From the IMG/VR virus record IMGVR_UViG_3300032053_017072, positions 1 to 20,280 of that record: DNA of 20,280 nucleotides. The stretch is one strand, 5' to 3'. Made by a program: the position numbers and the translations under genes. The notes under the pieces are model-generated. The model did not search any database and was not told where the DNA came from. It worked only from the letters and a program-made list of their open reading frames with translations. This DNA is from a virus. Numbering within the stretch: position 1 is the first letter of the stretch; each line of letters begins with the position of its first letter. Shown piece after piece: positions 1 to 8,551 of this stretch.

Positions 1-227
1 TCTTGGGGTAGCTCGTCATCCAGGAGAAGCGCCGCCTCGTACAGCACCGGCATCGTCACCCACTTCATGGGCGTGAAGGTGAAGCCAACATCGTCTGCTG
101 GCCTACCTATGAACGCAGCATCTTTTACCATGATGCGCCCGGGTTTTCGCCCCAGTTCTTCGGCCGCGATGAACATCGTTCCGCCCGCGGTGGCGTACAG
201 CATGTACTTGGGAGTTTTCTTGGACAT
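1..227 (-). CDS. Unknown protein, N-terminal part (cut by left edge)
   Basis: The reading frame is open from an ATG at 227 down to the window edge, giving about 75 residues beginning MSKKTPKYMLYATAGG. The ATG overlaps the TGA stop of the DNA polymerase gene in an ATGA arrangement, so it is very likely translated by coupling to the polymerase and belongs to the same leftward operon. The visible part mixes short hydrophobic and basic stretches, with no signal peptide, cysteine cluster or nucleotide-binding motif. I do not recognise the family. A role in replication is suggested only by position. The ORF is probably real, because the overlap geometry matches other gene pairs in this window and no stop interrupts the frame. 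Confidence 0.7.
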   Translation of the reverse strand, partial: MSKKTPKYMLYATAGGTMFIAAEELGRKPGRIMVKDAAFIGRPADDVGFTFTPMKWVTMPVLYEAALLLDDELPQ

Positions 228-3200
228 CAGCAGGTTGTCTCCTTCTTAGGCCGCCGCAGCGGCTTCAGCTCTCCGTAGGACGGTCCGATTTCAACATCGT
301 ACAGAAAGTCCACGGGGAGCCAGGGGAATCGTTCCTTGACGCGCTGGGTGATCCAGCGGTCCAGGAAAGGGAACAGGAGCGGCACGCTCTGGTCTGGTAT
401 CTCGAAGGTCAGAGAGTCGTGCACGGTGATGAGCAGCTCACCGTCGATTTCATGGATGTGCTCATCGATTTCGCATAGCTGTGAAAGCACCAAGTCCGAG
501 CTGGTCGACTGAATCAGGAAGTTGGTGCCTTCACGAATGGCCTCCGCCATCATCTCGCTGGTGACGTGCGCCAACCTGAAGCGCCGGCACCGACCAAACA
601 ACGTCTTGAGGATACGCCGGTTGTGGACCTGTAGGGCTACGTCGTCAACGTAGGCCCTCATCTTAGGAAGCGACGCATAGATGCTCTGCTGCAACTCACG
701 AGCGTATTCCAATGTTGAGCTGATGAGCTGCCGGATCTTGTACTCACTGCCGCCATACAGCGTGCTGAAGAAAACCTTCTTGCAGTCGGTGCGCCACTTC
801 TTGATGGTGGGGTCAGTCTCCTTCCCGGCTTGGATTTGGTCGTAGGTGAGCTTGTCCTTGTACACCATCGAGGTCACCCAGGAGTGGGTATCGATGCCCT
901 TGTTGAGAGAATCGATCATGGCTTCGTCGTGGGCGTATGCGGTATATACCCGGATCTCGGCACCCTTGATGTCGACGTTCACGATGAGGTTGCCCGGCTT
1001 CGAGGGAACGAACAGCTTCTTGATGTTGTAGCCTGGATGGACGACGATTTCCTTTCCGTCTGCGCCCTCTTTGGCACGCCGCGCCGCGTACAACGGGATG
1101 TTCTGCATATTGGGCTTCGAGCTGCTGAGCCGCCCCGTGGCAGTTCCGTTCAGGTTGAACCCGCAGTGGACCTTCCCATCGGCCTTGGAGAAACGCCGGA
1201 TTGGTTTCAGGTAAGTGTTCAGGGTCTTGTGGGACTCCCGGAATTCCAGCAGCTGCAGACAGAACTGATGCCGAGGGTCGTCCTCGGCGTACTTCTCCAT
1301 GTACTGGTCGAGGATATCCTTGCCAGTTCCGCCCGTGTCTCCTGAGTCGAGGCTGGCGAAGTTCAACTTGCCCATGTAGGCGCTGATTTGCTTTGGGGAG
1401 TTGAGGTTGAGCGACGGGTCGAACTTGGCGTGGACGTAGGACTCGGCAGAAGCTAACCGCTTCTCCACTTCGAAGACAGTTTTCTCCAGATGTTCTTGGT
1501 CCACGGTGAACCCCCGGTACTCCATCGCCGAGAGCGTTCGACTGCCGGGCAGATACAGACTCTTCATCACGCCGACGCCTTCTTCATACAGTTCGGTGTT
1601 GTGCAGGCGGACGGTCTGCGATTTCAGAATAAGCCGAGTAACGTCCGCGTCGGCCGCGGCGTACTTTCGCAGAGTCCCCAGCGGGATATGCTGGAAGCCT
1701 TCGTCTGCAGTACCTACGACCTTCTTGGCGCTTTCCTTCTTCGGCGACACGATGTTCATCTGCTTACGCAGAGTTTTGATGGCCACACGGGAGTTATCCA
1801 ATTGCTTCAGCTGCTCTTCCGTACGCTCCTTGGCTTTGACCTTCTGGATGGTGTCCTTGGTCGACACGGCTTGGGCAAGCTTGTCCCAATCGTCGTCCGG
1901 GCGCCCAGTGTTGATGCCGTTCACGCTGACGTAGACGATGTAGTCCGAGAGTTCGTCATCAGTCAGATACAGCGGAGGGTACTCGTCGCCATTCGATGTG
2001 TCTTCAACCTCGACCGACCGCTCCTCATCTTCCTCTTTTCCTCGTAAGAAGTTCTGCAGCGTTTCGTCGTATCCTTGGTACTCCGCGGCGTAGAGAGGCA
2101 CCAGTTGCTTCAAACGGTAGTGCCCTTTCTTGTCCTCGTCGATGTAGTGCTCACCCAGCATCGTATCCCAAGCCACGTTGTTGACCCGGAACGTACTGAT
2201 CTGCCGCCGCATAAAGTCTACGTCAAATTTCCCTGCGGCGATCTCTTGGAGCTTAGCCGCTTCGATCGCTCGGCGTGTCTCGATGAATTTTTGGTCGAAC
2301 TTCCAGTTGTGCAGCACCTTTGGTTTGGGGCAGCGAAGAAGCCGTTCTACATGCGCCCATGCTTCCATGGGGTCGTACGGGCATTCAGGATGATTCAGCA
2401 GGATGCTTGCTGCTTTCCCGTCATCCCACGCAACCGACAGCATGAGCGTTTTGGGGTCTGGGTGCGAGTACGGTCGCAGCGTGTTCGTTTCGGTGTCGAG
2501 AGAGATGAACCAGTCTTCTGGACCCGTCCCGCGTTCGGGGTTGTAGTAACCGATGATGTGGTCTACGAGATTCTTCACTTCATCAATGGTCTGGGGAAAG
2601 ACGTAATCCTTTGTCACTTCGTCGAGGCTCTTGGGCTTCACTTCTGGGTCGCAGGCCAACTGAGTCGCGCGCAGGAGCGCCGACATCACGACGTTGGCGG
2701 TGCCCAACTTGGCCAGTACGTGCTTCATGGACAAGAGGGGTACCACTATCAGCTTGCGGTAGCCCTGCGGGCTCGAATCGGCAACGGTTACTGTCATCTC
2801 TCGCCCGATGACGTCAGCAATTCGCCGCATCTTGACGCCAACGGCTTTTGCTGCCACAGGACCCAACGGTACGACGATAGGATTACGCCTTGGGATAGCC
2901 CCGCGGATTCGGTTGAGTTCCCGCTGCAGGTTCACCTGGCAGTGGGACAGGTGACCTGCTTTGGGCTCGTAGGCTCCGGCCTTGACGGCGTAGGTGTAGT
3001 ACACCTTCACGTCTTTGTACTTCCCGCCCTGGTATTGCCGGATGGTTTTCAGCATGTCCTTGAACAAGCGCCCCTCACGGCCGAAGAATGGCTGTCGATT
3101 GCCAACCGAGAAGCCGGAAGGGGCAGAACCGACTACGATAAGGTGCGCCGGATCATCGCCCGCGCCTGAATCTAGGCATGGGTCGTAAAACGCCGGGCAC

Positions 3201-3247
3201 CCTTCGCACAAACTGCTCTTCTTGAACGGTGCGCCTTGGTCCGCCAT
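227..3247 (-). CDS. Family A DNA polymerase with UDG-like N-terminal domain and 3'-5' exonuclease
   Basis: Replicative phage DNA polymerase, 1006 aa. Residues ~10-190 resemble a family 4 uracil-DNA glycosylase: CxxC at 14/17, a VVGSAPSG loop at 38-45 and a later Cys at 103. However, the catalytic GEAPG loop and HPS motif are not preserved, so glycosylase activity is doubtful. The proofreading exonuclease has D251/E253 (DTE), D318 and Y529/D533. The stretch between Exo II and Exo III is ~210 residues, far longer than in Klenow, and contains an acidic segment near 404-421. Polymerase motifs are TGRLSSS at 704-710 with PNMQNIP, motif A D759/E764, motif B R819, K823, F827 and Y831, and motif C HDS at 943-945, where most family A enzymes have HDE. 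The ATG at 3247 lies 3 nt after the primase stop. The next gene overlaps its stop, so the three genes form one operon. Function is secure; the role of the N-terminal domain is not. Confidence 0.95.
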   Translation of the reverse strand: MADQGAPFKKSSLCEGCPAFYDPCLDSGAGDDPAHLIVVGSAPSGFSVGNRQPFFGREGRLFKDMLKTIRQYQGGKYKDVKVYYTYAVKAGAYEPKAGHLSHCQVNLQRELNRIRGAIPRRNPIVVPLGPVAAKAVGVKMRRIADVIGREMTVTVADSSPQGYRKLIVVPLLSMKHVLAKLGTANVVMSALLRATQLACDPEVKPKSLDEVTKDYVFPQTIDEVKNLVDHIIGYYNPERGTGPEDWFISLDTETNTLRPYSHPDPKTLMLSVAWDDGKAASILLNHPECPYDPMEAWAHVERLLRCPKPKVLHNWKFDQKFIETRRAIEAAKLQEIAAGKFDVDFMRRQISTFRVNNVAWDTMLGEHYIDEDKKGHYRLKQLVPLYAAEYQGYDETLQNFLRGKEEDEERSVEVEDTSNGDEYPPLYLTDDELSDYIVYVSVNGINTGRPDDDWDKLAQAVSTKDTIQKVKAKERTEEQLKQLDNSRVAIKTLRKQMNIVSPKKESAKKVVGTADEGFQHIPLGTLRKYAAADADVTRLILKSQTVRLHNTELYEEGVGVMKSLYLPGSRTLSAMEYRGFTVDQEHLEKTVFEVEKRLASAESYVHAKFDPSLNLNSPKQISAYMGKLNFASLDSGDTGGTGKDILDQYMEKYAEDDPRHQFCLQLLEFRESHKTLNTYLKPIRRFSKADGKVHCGFNLNGTATGRLSSSKPNMQNIPLYAARRAKEGADGKEIVVHPGYNIKKLFVPSKPGNLIVNVDIKGAEIRVYTAYAHDEAMIDSLNKGIDTHSWVTSMVYKDKLTYDQIQAGKETDPTIKKWRTDCKKVFFSTLYGGSEYKIRQLISSTLEYARELQQSIYASLPKMRAYVDDVALQVHNRRILKTLFGRCRRFRLAHVTSEMMAEAIREGTNFLIQSTSSDLVLSQLCEIDEHIHEIDGELLITVHDSLTFEIPDQSVPLLFPFLDRWITQRVKERFPWLPVDFLYDVEIGPSYGELKPLRRPKKETTC

Positions 3248-3250
3248 TGA

Positions 3251-6200
3251 TTAGAAGTTCCCTCTCTTTGGAGGTCGGATATCGGTGGCGATATCGTTCA
3301 CCAACGACTGCCGGACCTTCTCGTCGGCGTCTATGGGTTCTACGATTTCGATTTCGGGCGTCACGCGGGACGCCAGGGTTTCACTCAAATCGATGACGGT
3401 GATGTCATCGGGGGAGACCGCGAGGCCACCAGTGCGTGGCCAAACCTCGTTCTTCAAAAAGGCGTTGGTCAGGCGTTCCCGGGAGATTACCCGAGGGTCT
3501 TGGTCGGCCATAATCTTGAGGCGGTGATAGTTCTGGTGATTGCGGTATTCGTTGTTGTACCGGAGGATGCCGCTGAGGGCTCTTTGCCAGAAGACGATGA
3601 GCCACTTCTTGTCCGGAATGAAGTAGGCGCCGATGTCGGTGGCCTTGAGCACTTCCATGAAGTCACGGTTGCCAATGATGGTTGACAGGGGGAGCATACC
3701 CTGGTGCTCTTTGCTGTGCTGTGCCAAGTTGATGGTAGTGTGCAATATCGCGTTCCAGATTCTCCGGTACTCCTGTTCGGTGCCACCGAAGTCAGCCATC
3801 TCCTGCGACTTTATGGCGCTGAAGTCGGTCATGAACTTCACGTAGTCTTCACCGACGAATTTCAGGATGGTCGCCGCTGGGAAGAAGTTTCGTGCCTGGC
3901 GATCCAGTGTTCCAGCTGCCATCGAAGCGTTGCCCTCGAACTCCTTCTGAATTTCCATGTACGTCTTGAGAATCTTCGGTATGTGGGGGAGGAGGCAGAG
4001 GGTAAGGCCCCGGCGCAACTTCTTCATGTCGGTGGGGGAGAACTCTTGCTGAATGGACAGAAGCGGATAGCGGTACCCAGGAATCTGTTTGGTGCGGATG
4101 TGCACAAAGCGGTTCAGGTCCTGGGCCTTCTGCATGGTGTAGATACCGCCGACGGTCATGGGGAAGTTGATCTTTCCGCGAATCGCTTCACCTGAGGACG
4201 TACCCCGAACGTAGTCGGCTCCACTGGCGGCCGACCGGACCAGGTCCAGTATCTCGCGAACGGCGAAGGACTTGTTGTCCGGCCGATGGGACCCTGCATC
4301 GACGTCTTCGAACTCGTCGAGGATGAGCCGCAACCGATTGTTGGCCATGAACTGCCGAATGCCCGCTGAGGTGTAGTTATCCATCACGGTGGTCGATTCG
4401 CACAGGCGATAGGCCGGGTTCGCGTTTCCGCCGATGACTTGCATCAACGTGCTCTTTCCAGAGTGGGACTCGCCGGTGATGTCGACAAAGACCATATTCT
4501 GGAAAATGGAGGCAATCGAGGTGTAGATGATGTCAGCAGCGATGAATGTAGTTTCGAGTTCGTGGTGAAAGAATTTCCAACCCATGTCGATGATTCGGTG
4601 TACCTGCCGATATATGTCCTTGGGGTCGAACTCGCTCCCCTCCTCGATATCGCGGAGCGTCTTCAGATTGGTCGACCATGGTCGGTTGGCCACCCGGAAC
4701 AGATAGCGCCCCGACCGGGGTGAATCCATCTCGGAGAACTTGAGACTCTCGTTTTCGAAAGTTCCCTGAAAGAAACGGTCGCCGTTGATGAGGTACAGGT
4801 GGTTGATTTCTTCGTGTTCGGTATCGGGAAGGAAATGGACGCCCTGGCCGACTTCTTCAAGCCTTGTTCGGCTCAGCAATCCATCGGCAGCTACCCCAAC
4901 GGCTTGGTCGTAGTAGCGCACCAGCATGTCCGTCTGTTCCAGGTCAGATCGGGGAATGTCCCGACCCTTTGGTCCCTGCTTGAACAGGATGAAATCGGGG
5001 ATTCCGACGTTCTTCTGCGCAAAGATGTCCAGTGGCCCGGTGTCCATCTCAATGGTGGGCGCCAAGTTTCGGGAGCTTCTTTGCAGCCGCTGAATCATTC
5101 TCCGCCGGTTGCTCCACACCGTCACGGTGGCGCGGGTGTCTTCACCACCGCCGTCCGAAGCCAAGAAAAGATAGACCTTCTCCAGGGCTTTCGCCAGACG
5201 AGCTCTGAACCCGACCGCAGTATCGTCGGGGGCGAGATCCTGAACGATGAGTTCCTTCTCGAGGCCATGGTCTTGGCAAGCAGTTTCAACGAACGCGTTT
5301 CGCTCGGTTTCATTCTTGAGCACGCGGCCGTACTCGATCGCTTTCTCGGTTCTGGCCTTGACGTCGCCGCTGGGGATCTTGTCCAGCGCTTCAGACAGTT
5401 GGTTAGCGGCCCACTCGTGGTTTCTAGCGTAACTCTTTGCGTCCTGAATGCGGGTGAAGAAGTCATCGAACCCGTAAGCCCGAATCGCCTCGTCGATGTC
5501 CTTCACACCTTTGCTTGCGTCCTCCTCTGTCCACTTGAAGACGCCGGTGACTTTGGCATTGTTCTTCAGCCACGCTTTTGCCCGGCCAATTCCACCCTCG
5601 TCAGCATCTTGAATCAACCGAATGTCCTTGAAGCCGAATTCCACCAGATGGTCAAGGTGGTCGTCCATCGAACCACCGCTGCCAACGATGAAAAAGTCAC
5701 TGCGCCCCCGAGTCATCTGATGAACGATGGGAGCCAGGGCATCGAAGTCGCCTTCGGTCACATGGAGCGTCATGTCCCCAAACTGCGGGCGCAACTCGGG
5801 GAACATGTTCAAACCGAAGAACCCAACTTCGTCGTCATAGGGGTCTTCGATGATTCGGAATTCGTGACCAGGACAGGGCTTTCGCAGCTTGATACGTCCA
5901 ATGTTGGTGGGAGAAGTGAAGTAGAAGAAGGCTAACCAACCCTCTTGCTTCATGGGTTCGTTTGGGAGCGCCAGGTACTTCTGAACATACTGGTACGCCG
6001 CCTCACGAAGTTGCTCCCCACCAGCTATCTGCTCTTCGTCGCCGAGGCGCTCGTACAATCGCTCTCGGGTCGGAAGTACCCCCACCGGCCATTGGTGGAT
6101 GGTGTCTTCAGGGATCTGCCGTTGCTGAAGCCATGCGAGCAGACCACCGTCAACGATGTAGGAAAACTCCGGTGCGGTAGGGTTAGCCAGCGCATCCCGA

Positions 6201-6616
6201 AGTTCCAGATTCATTACCTGATACAGCGCCGCCTTGACATGATCGTTGTCGTCGAACTTAGAGATGTTCTGGGTGTAAGAAGACGAGAACGATACGCCAT
6301 AGCGGTTCTTGAGCTGCCGCACGACTTGATGGGTAGCAACACCCATAACCTCGGACAAGAGGCGAATCGGGTCGTGCTCGTAACGCTTGCAGCTGCCCCC
6401 GAAGCAGTACGCAAACCCCTTTTCTGGCTTGATGTGGAACGACGGCGCTTTTTCTTTGTGATAGATACAGCATCCAACAATTTCGCCGCTTCGTTGACTC
6501 CACTGATTTTCGGGTTTGAACTCTTGGAGGATGGACAGCCAATCTGTAAGCGTTAGTTTCGTCCAGATCTTTCGCAGCTGTTCACGCGACAGCTTCTCGA
6601 CCTTGTTCGTCGGCAC
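3251..6616 (-). CDS. DNA primase-helicase (CHC2 zinc finger, TOPRIM, P-loop ATPase)
   Basis: A 1121-aa multidomain replication protein. Residues ~45-90 match a CHC2 primase zinc finger: C49/C50, H53, EKAPSFHI, C71 and C76. The TOPRIM catalytic core follows, with TEGDFDAL at 287-294 (E288) and QDADEGG at 336-342 (D337, D339). A C-terminal ATPase has Walker A GESHSGKST at 715-723 and Walker B LILDEFED at 764-771. This part looks most like superfamily 3 or P4/D5-type helicase modules rather than a DnaB/RecA helicase, but I infer that from motif style only. It would synthesise RNA primers and may unwind the fork for the adjacent polymerase. The start is a GTG at 6616, with GGAG 7 nt upstream. It lies 37 nt after the Cas4-like gene and 3 nt before the polymerase start. 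Primase assignment is firm; helicase class is moderate. Confidence 0.9.
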   Translation of the reverse strand: MPTNKVEKLSREQLRKIWTKLTLTDWLSILQEFKPENQWSQRSGEIVGCCIYHKEKAPSFHIKPEKGFAYCFGGSCKRYEHDPIRLLSEVMGVATHQVVRQLKNRYGVSFSSSYTQNISKFDDNDHVKAALYQVMNLELRDALANPTAPEFSYIVDGGLLAWLQQRQIPEDTIHQWPVGVLPTRERLYERLGDEEQIAGGEQLREAAYQYVQKYLALPNEPMKQEGWLAFFYFTSPTNIGRIKLRKPCPGHEFRIIEDPYDDEVGFFGLNMFPELRPQFGDMTLHVTEGDFDALAPIVHQMTRGRSDFFIVGSGGSMDDHLDHLVEFGFKDIRLIQDADEGGIGRAKAWLKNNAKVTGVFKWTEEDASKGVKDIDEAIRAYGFDDFFTRIQDAKSYARNHEWAANQLSEALDKIPSGDVKARTEKAIEYGRVLKNETERNAFVETACQDHGLEKELIVQDLAPDDTAVGFRARLAKALEKVYLFLASDGGGEDTRATVTVWSNRRRMIQRLQRSSRNLAPTIEMDTGPLDIFAQKNVGIPDFILFKQGPKGRDIPRSDLEQTDMLVRYYDQAVGVAADGLLSRTRLEEVGQGVHFLPDTEHEEINHLYLINGDRFFQGTFENESLKFSEMDSPRSGRYLFRVANRPWSTNLKTLRDIEEGSEFDPKDIYRQVHRIIDMGWKFFHHELETTFIAADIIYTSIASIFQNMVFVDITGESHSGKSTLMQVIGGNANPAYRLCESTTVMDNYTSAGIRQFMANNRLRLILDEFEDVDAGSHRPDNKSFAVREILDLVRSAASGADYVRGTSSGEAIRGKINFPMTVGGIYTMQKAQDLNRFVHIRTKQIPGYRYPLLSIQQEFSPTDMKKLRRGLTLCLLPHIPKILKTYMEIQKEFEGNASMAAGTLDRQARNFFPAATILKFVGEDYVKFMTDFSAIKSQEMADFGGTEQEYRRIWNAILHTTINLAQHSKEHQGMLPLSTIIGNRDFMEVLKATDIGAYFIPDKKWLIVFWQRALSGILRYNNEYRNHQNYHRLKIMADQDPRVISRERLTNAFLKNEVWPRTGGLAVSPDDITVIDLSETLASRVTPEIEIVEPIDADEKVRQSLVNDIATDIRPPKRGNF

Positions 6617-6653
6617 TGGACAACTCCGCTTGGCGGCCTACAGGTAGGGCCGG

Positions 6654-7454
6654 CTACAGGTTGCGCTTGAGAGGACACTGGCTGATGAATTCGCAGAACT
6701 TGCACTTCCACCCAGATTTCGGAGTAGCGTTCTCCGCGGCAAGCCCCGCCTCATTGAGAAACTGCGGGTACCACGGCATGACTTCTTCACGGATCATGCT
6801 GGGGAGTACCATCTTCGTATCCCATACGATTTCTTCACTGGCCAGGTAGTGCAACCCGGTTTGGACACCCTTGAGGTCAGGGTAAAGCAGCAACGCCGCC
6901 AAAGTATAGAGCTTCAGTTGCGCACGATGCTGGTCCAAGGCGTCGGTATGGGATGACGGTGGATTTCCGGACTTGTGGTCGAGGATGACTATACTCCCAT
7001 CTTCCGTGCTCAGGATAAGGTCCATGACGCCGCGGAAGAAGACATCCTTTCCGAAGAACGCCGTCTTTTGGAGATCTGCCGTCAGTCCAAACTTGAGTTC
7101 GACCCTTTGCTCCTTGACCTTGTTCGCTATCTTGTACGATTCGAGCCGGTCTCTAAAGTGCGCGATGCTGTGCGCAAACGAAACCAGATCGTCGATTTCT
7201 GGCGTGGTCAATTGTTGGTCGAGCGCTACTCGATAGATGATGTCCTTGATGGGCTCGGCCGCGCTTTGTAAGAAGCTCTCGAGCACCGCGTGCGCCGCTA
7301 TGCCGATACGCCCCCCAGCATCCTTCGGCGGAGCTCCCTTGGCTTTCTTCACGTACCTCAAGTTGTAGGCAAGCCCGCAGTTGAGCGCCAGTTCAGCTTT
7401 ACTCATTGACCACGGTGCATGCTTTTTGGCTTGTTCTGAAAATTGGGGTATCAT
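6654..7454 (-). CDS. PD-(D/E)XK nuclease, Cas4/RecB-like, with Fe-S type cysteines (first copy)
   Basis: A 266-aa nuclease of the Cas4/RecB-C superfamily. Visible motifs are H55 after an RIGIAAH stretch, RGVMD at 141-145 (D145), ILDHKSG at 157-163 (D159, K161) and QLKLY at 179-183. One N-terminal Cys (C26) pairs with a C-terminal cluster CKFCEFISQC (C251, C254, C260), the four-cysteine pattern that binds 4Fe-4S in Cas4 and AddB. It probably resects DNA ends as a 5'-3' exonuclease in phage recombination or replication. No CRISPR locus is present, so a spacer-acquisition role is not supported. The ATG at 7454 has CGGAG 5 nt upstream. The gene sits between a hairpin terminator (7477-7506) and the primase gene, opening the replication block. 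It is distinct from a second nuclease of the same class at 11170-12093. Confidence 0.88.
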   Translation of the reverse strand: MIPQFSEQAKKHAPWSMSKAELALNCGLAYNLRYVKKAKGAPPKDAGGRIGIAAHAVLESFLQSAAEPIKDIIYRVALDQQLTTPEIDDLVSFAHSIAHFRDRLESYKIANKVKEQRVELKFGLTADLQKTAFFGKDVFFRGVMDLILSTEDGSIVILDHKSGNPPSSHTDALDQHRAQLKLYTLAALLLYPDLKGVQTGLHYLASEEIVWDTKMVLPSMIREEVMPWYPQFLNEAGLAAENATPKSGWKCKFCEFISQCPLKRNL

Positions 7455-7476
7455 GGGAACTCCGAAAAAGTGAAAG

Positions 7477-7506
7477 GCGCCCCGGAGCCGCGCGACTCCG
7501 GGGCGC
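7477..7506 (-). terminator. Hairpin terminator or attenuator after the zinc-binding protein gene
   Basis: A perfect 11-bp GC-rich stem (GCGCCCCGGAG / CTCCGGGGCGC) closes an 8-nt loop. Read on the minus strand it is followed by CTTTCACTTTTTC, a broken U-rich tract. It ends about 22 nt before the ATG of the Cas4-like gene, leaving no room for a separate promoter there. The downstream replication genes therefore probably depend on read-through, making this a partial terminator that lowers their expression relative to the first gene. Confidence 0.75.
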
Positions 7507-7510
7507 TGTC

Positions 7511-7532
7511 TTCAGGGCCGTACGACCCTGAA
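7511..7532. repeat. Second inverted repeat in the 3' untranslated region
   Basis: Seven-bp arms TTCAGGG / CCCTGAA flank the 8-nt loop CCGTACGA. It lies 4 nt from the stronger hairpin at 7477-7506, whose loop is CCGCGCGA, so the two loops share the form CCGNNCGA. It has no U-tract on the minus strand. It could stabilise the 3' end of the transcript or assist termination. Confidence 0.5.
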
Positions 7533-7555
7533 AACATCTTCGTTGACCTGCCCTA

Positions 7556-8521
7556 CTACATGTTCGTCAGACCGGGACCCTTGCTGCCGTCAGCTGCCGG
7601 AGCGCCTGAACCGGCGAAATCGTCCGGCAAGCGCCCGACCACGTCCTTCGCAGTCGCAACCTGGCTGCGGATGTTCTCCTTGATGCGCTTGCGCGCCTCG
7701 GAGATCTTCTCGTGGATGAACCGCGCCATCGGGTCGAACTTCGGGTTGGTCTTTTCCCCCGTGGGAACCGCGGTGAAGACGTAGTACTTCGCACCGGTCT
7801 TCTCCTGAGTGGCCGTCTCGGCGCCGAGCGAGTACACGCGCTCCCAGATGACAGACCCCGAGCTGGTCTGGCGGTACAGCTTGCTGCCGACCTTGTAGCT
7901 CGTCTTCACGAATTGGATCTTGTAGATGTTCTGGAAGTCCTTGTCGAAGACGAAGACCTCGATGGACTTCTTGCACTGCGTGATCTGCCCTTCTCGGAAC
8001 GGCCGGTCGGGGCAATCGCCACACACCTGACCGCGGGTGGAGGTCACGGTGTCCTCCGAGCGGCACAGGCGATTCTTGTCGTCTTCATTGCCCTGGGTGA
8101 ACTTGGTGTTCGCGTAGTGCATGTAGATGGGAACAAACTCCCAGGGCGTCGGGAGCACGTCACCGGTGTCGGTGTACAAGTTCCCGAGCTTCGAGTTGCC
8201 CGGCGGGTTGCGGGTCAACGCCTGGTGGATGCGAACGATGGGCGGTGCCCAGCGCGCTCCCCCCATTTCCTCGTAGCCCTGCTTGTCGGGGTTCATGAGG
8301 GTGACGAGGTGTTCGACCTTCTCGGCGATCTCCGGCAGGTCGCGTTTGAGCACCGCGAGCGCCTTGTCGGCAGCGCTGGCGCCGACTTCTTCGGGTGCAG
8401 CTTGGGTTTCGACTTTCTCAGCCATCGGGGTCTCCTTCGTTTCGATTGTGGGCGTTGAGGGGATTGTGGTCGTTGTGGGAGTTGCTGGGGTTGCGGTCAT
8501 GGTCTCTTTCGATTTCTTCAC
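7556..8521 (-). CDS. Zinc-binding phage protein, possible ssDNA-binding protein
   Basis: A 321-aa protein from the GTG at 8521. The first ~35 residues are Thr/Pro-rich and look disordered. The core carries C153, C167, C170 and C183 in a CRSED...CGDCP...QCK arrangement, likely one zinc site. A beta-rich stretch follows (EVFVFDKDFQNIYKIQFVKTSYK and beyond) that could be an OB-type fold. The C-terminal ~60 residues are helical and basic, with a Gly/Ala-rich tail. I do not recognise the family with certainty. Position suggests ssDNA binding or a recombination accessory role: first gene behind a near-consensus promoter, closed by its own terminator, beside nuclease, primase and polymerase. GTG 8521 is preferred because AAAGGAGA lies just upstream and only ~24 nt separates it from the predicted transcription start. 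ATG 8500 and ATG 8425 are alternatives; the latter has its own AAGGAG and would give 289 aa. Confidence 0.75.
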   Translation of the reverse strand: MKKSKETMTATPATPTTTTIPSTPTIETKETPMAEKVETQAAPEEVGASAADKALAVLKRDLPEIAEKVEHLVTLMNPDKQGYEEMGGARWAPPIVRIHQALTRNPPGNSKLGNLYTDTGDVLPTPWEFVPIYMHYANTKFTQGNEDDKNRLCRSEDTVTSTRGQVCGDCPDRPFREGQITQCKKSIEVFVFDKDFQNIYKIQFVKTSYKVGSKLYRQTSSGSVIWERVYSLGAETATQEKTGAKYYVFTAVPTGEKTNPKFDPMARFIHEKISEARKRIKENIRSQVATAKDVVGRLPDDFAGSGAPAADGSKGPGLTNM

Positions 8522-8551
8522 CCGACTCTCCTTTCGTTTAGGGTATCGGCA

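Noticed and set aside
2075-3169. 364-codon plus-strand ORF opposite the DNA polymerase
   Set aside because: It lies wholly antisense to a gene with clear polymerase motifs, shows no recognisable domain or SD, and is explained by codon bias in GC-rich DNA.
4799-5935. 378-codon plus-strand ORF opposite the primase
   Set aside because: Antisense to the primase-helicase, with no family features. It is a shadow of the opposite-strand coding frame.
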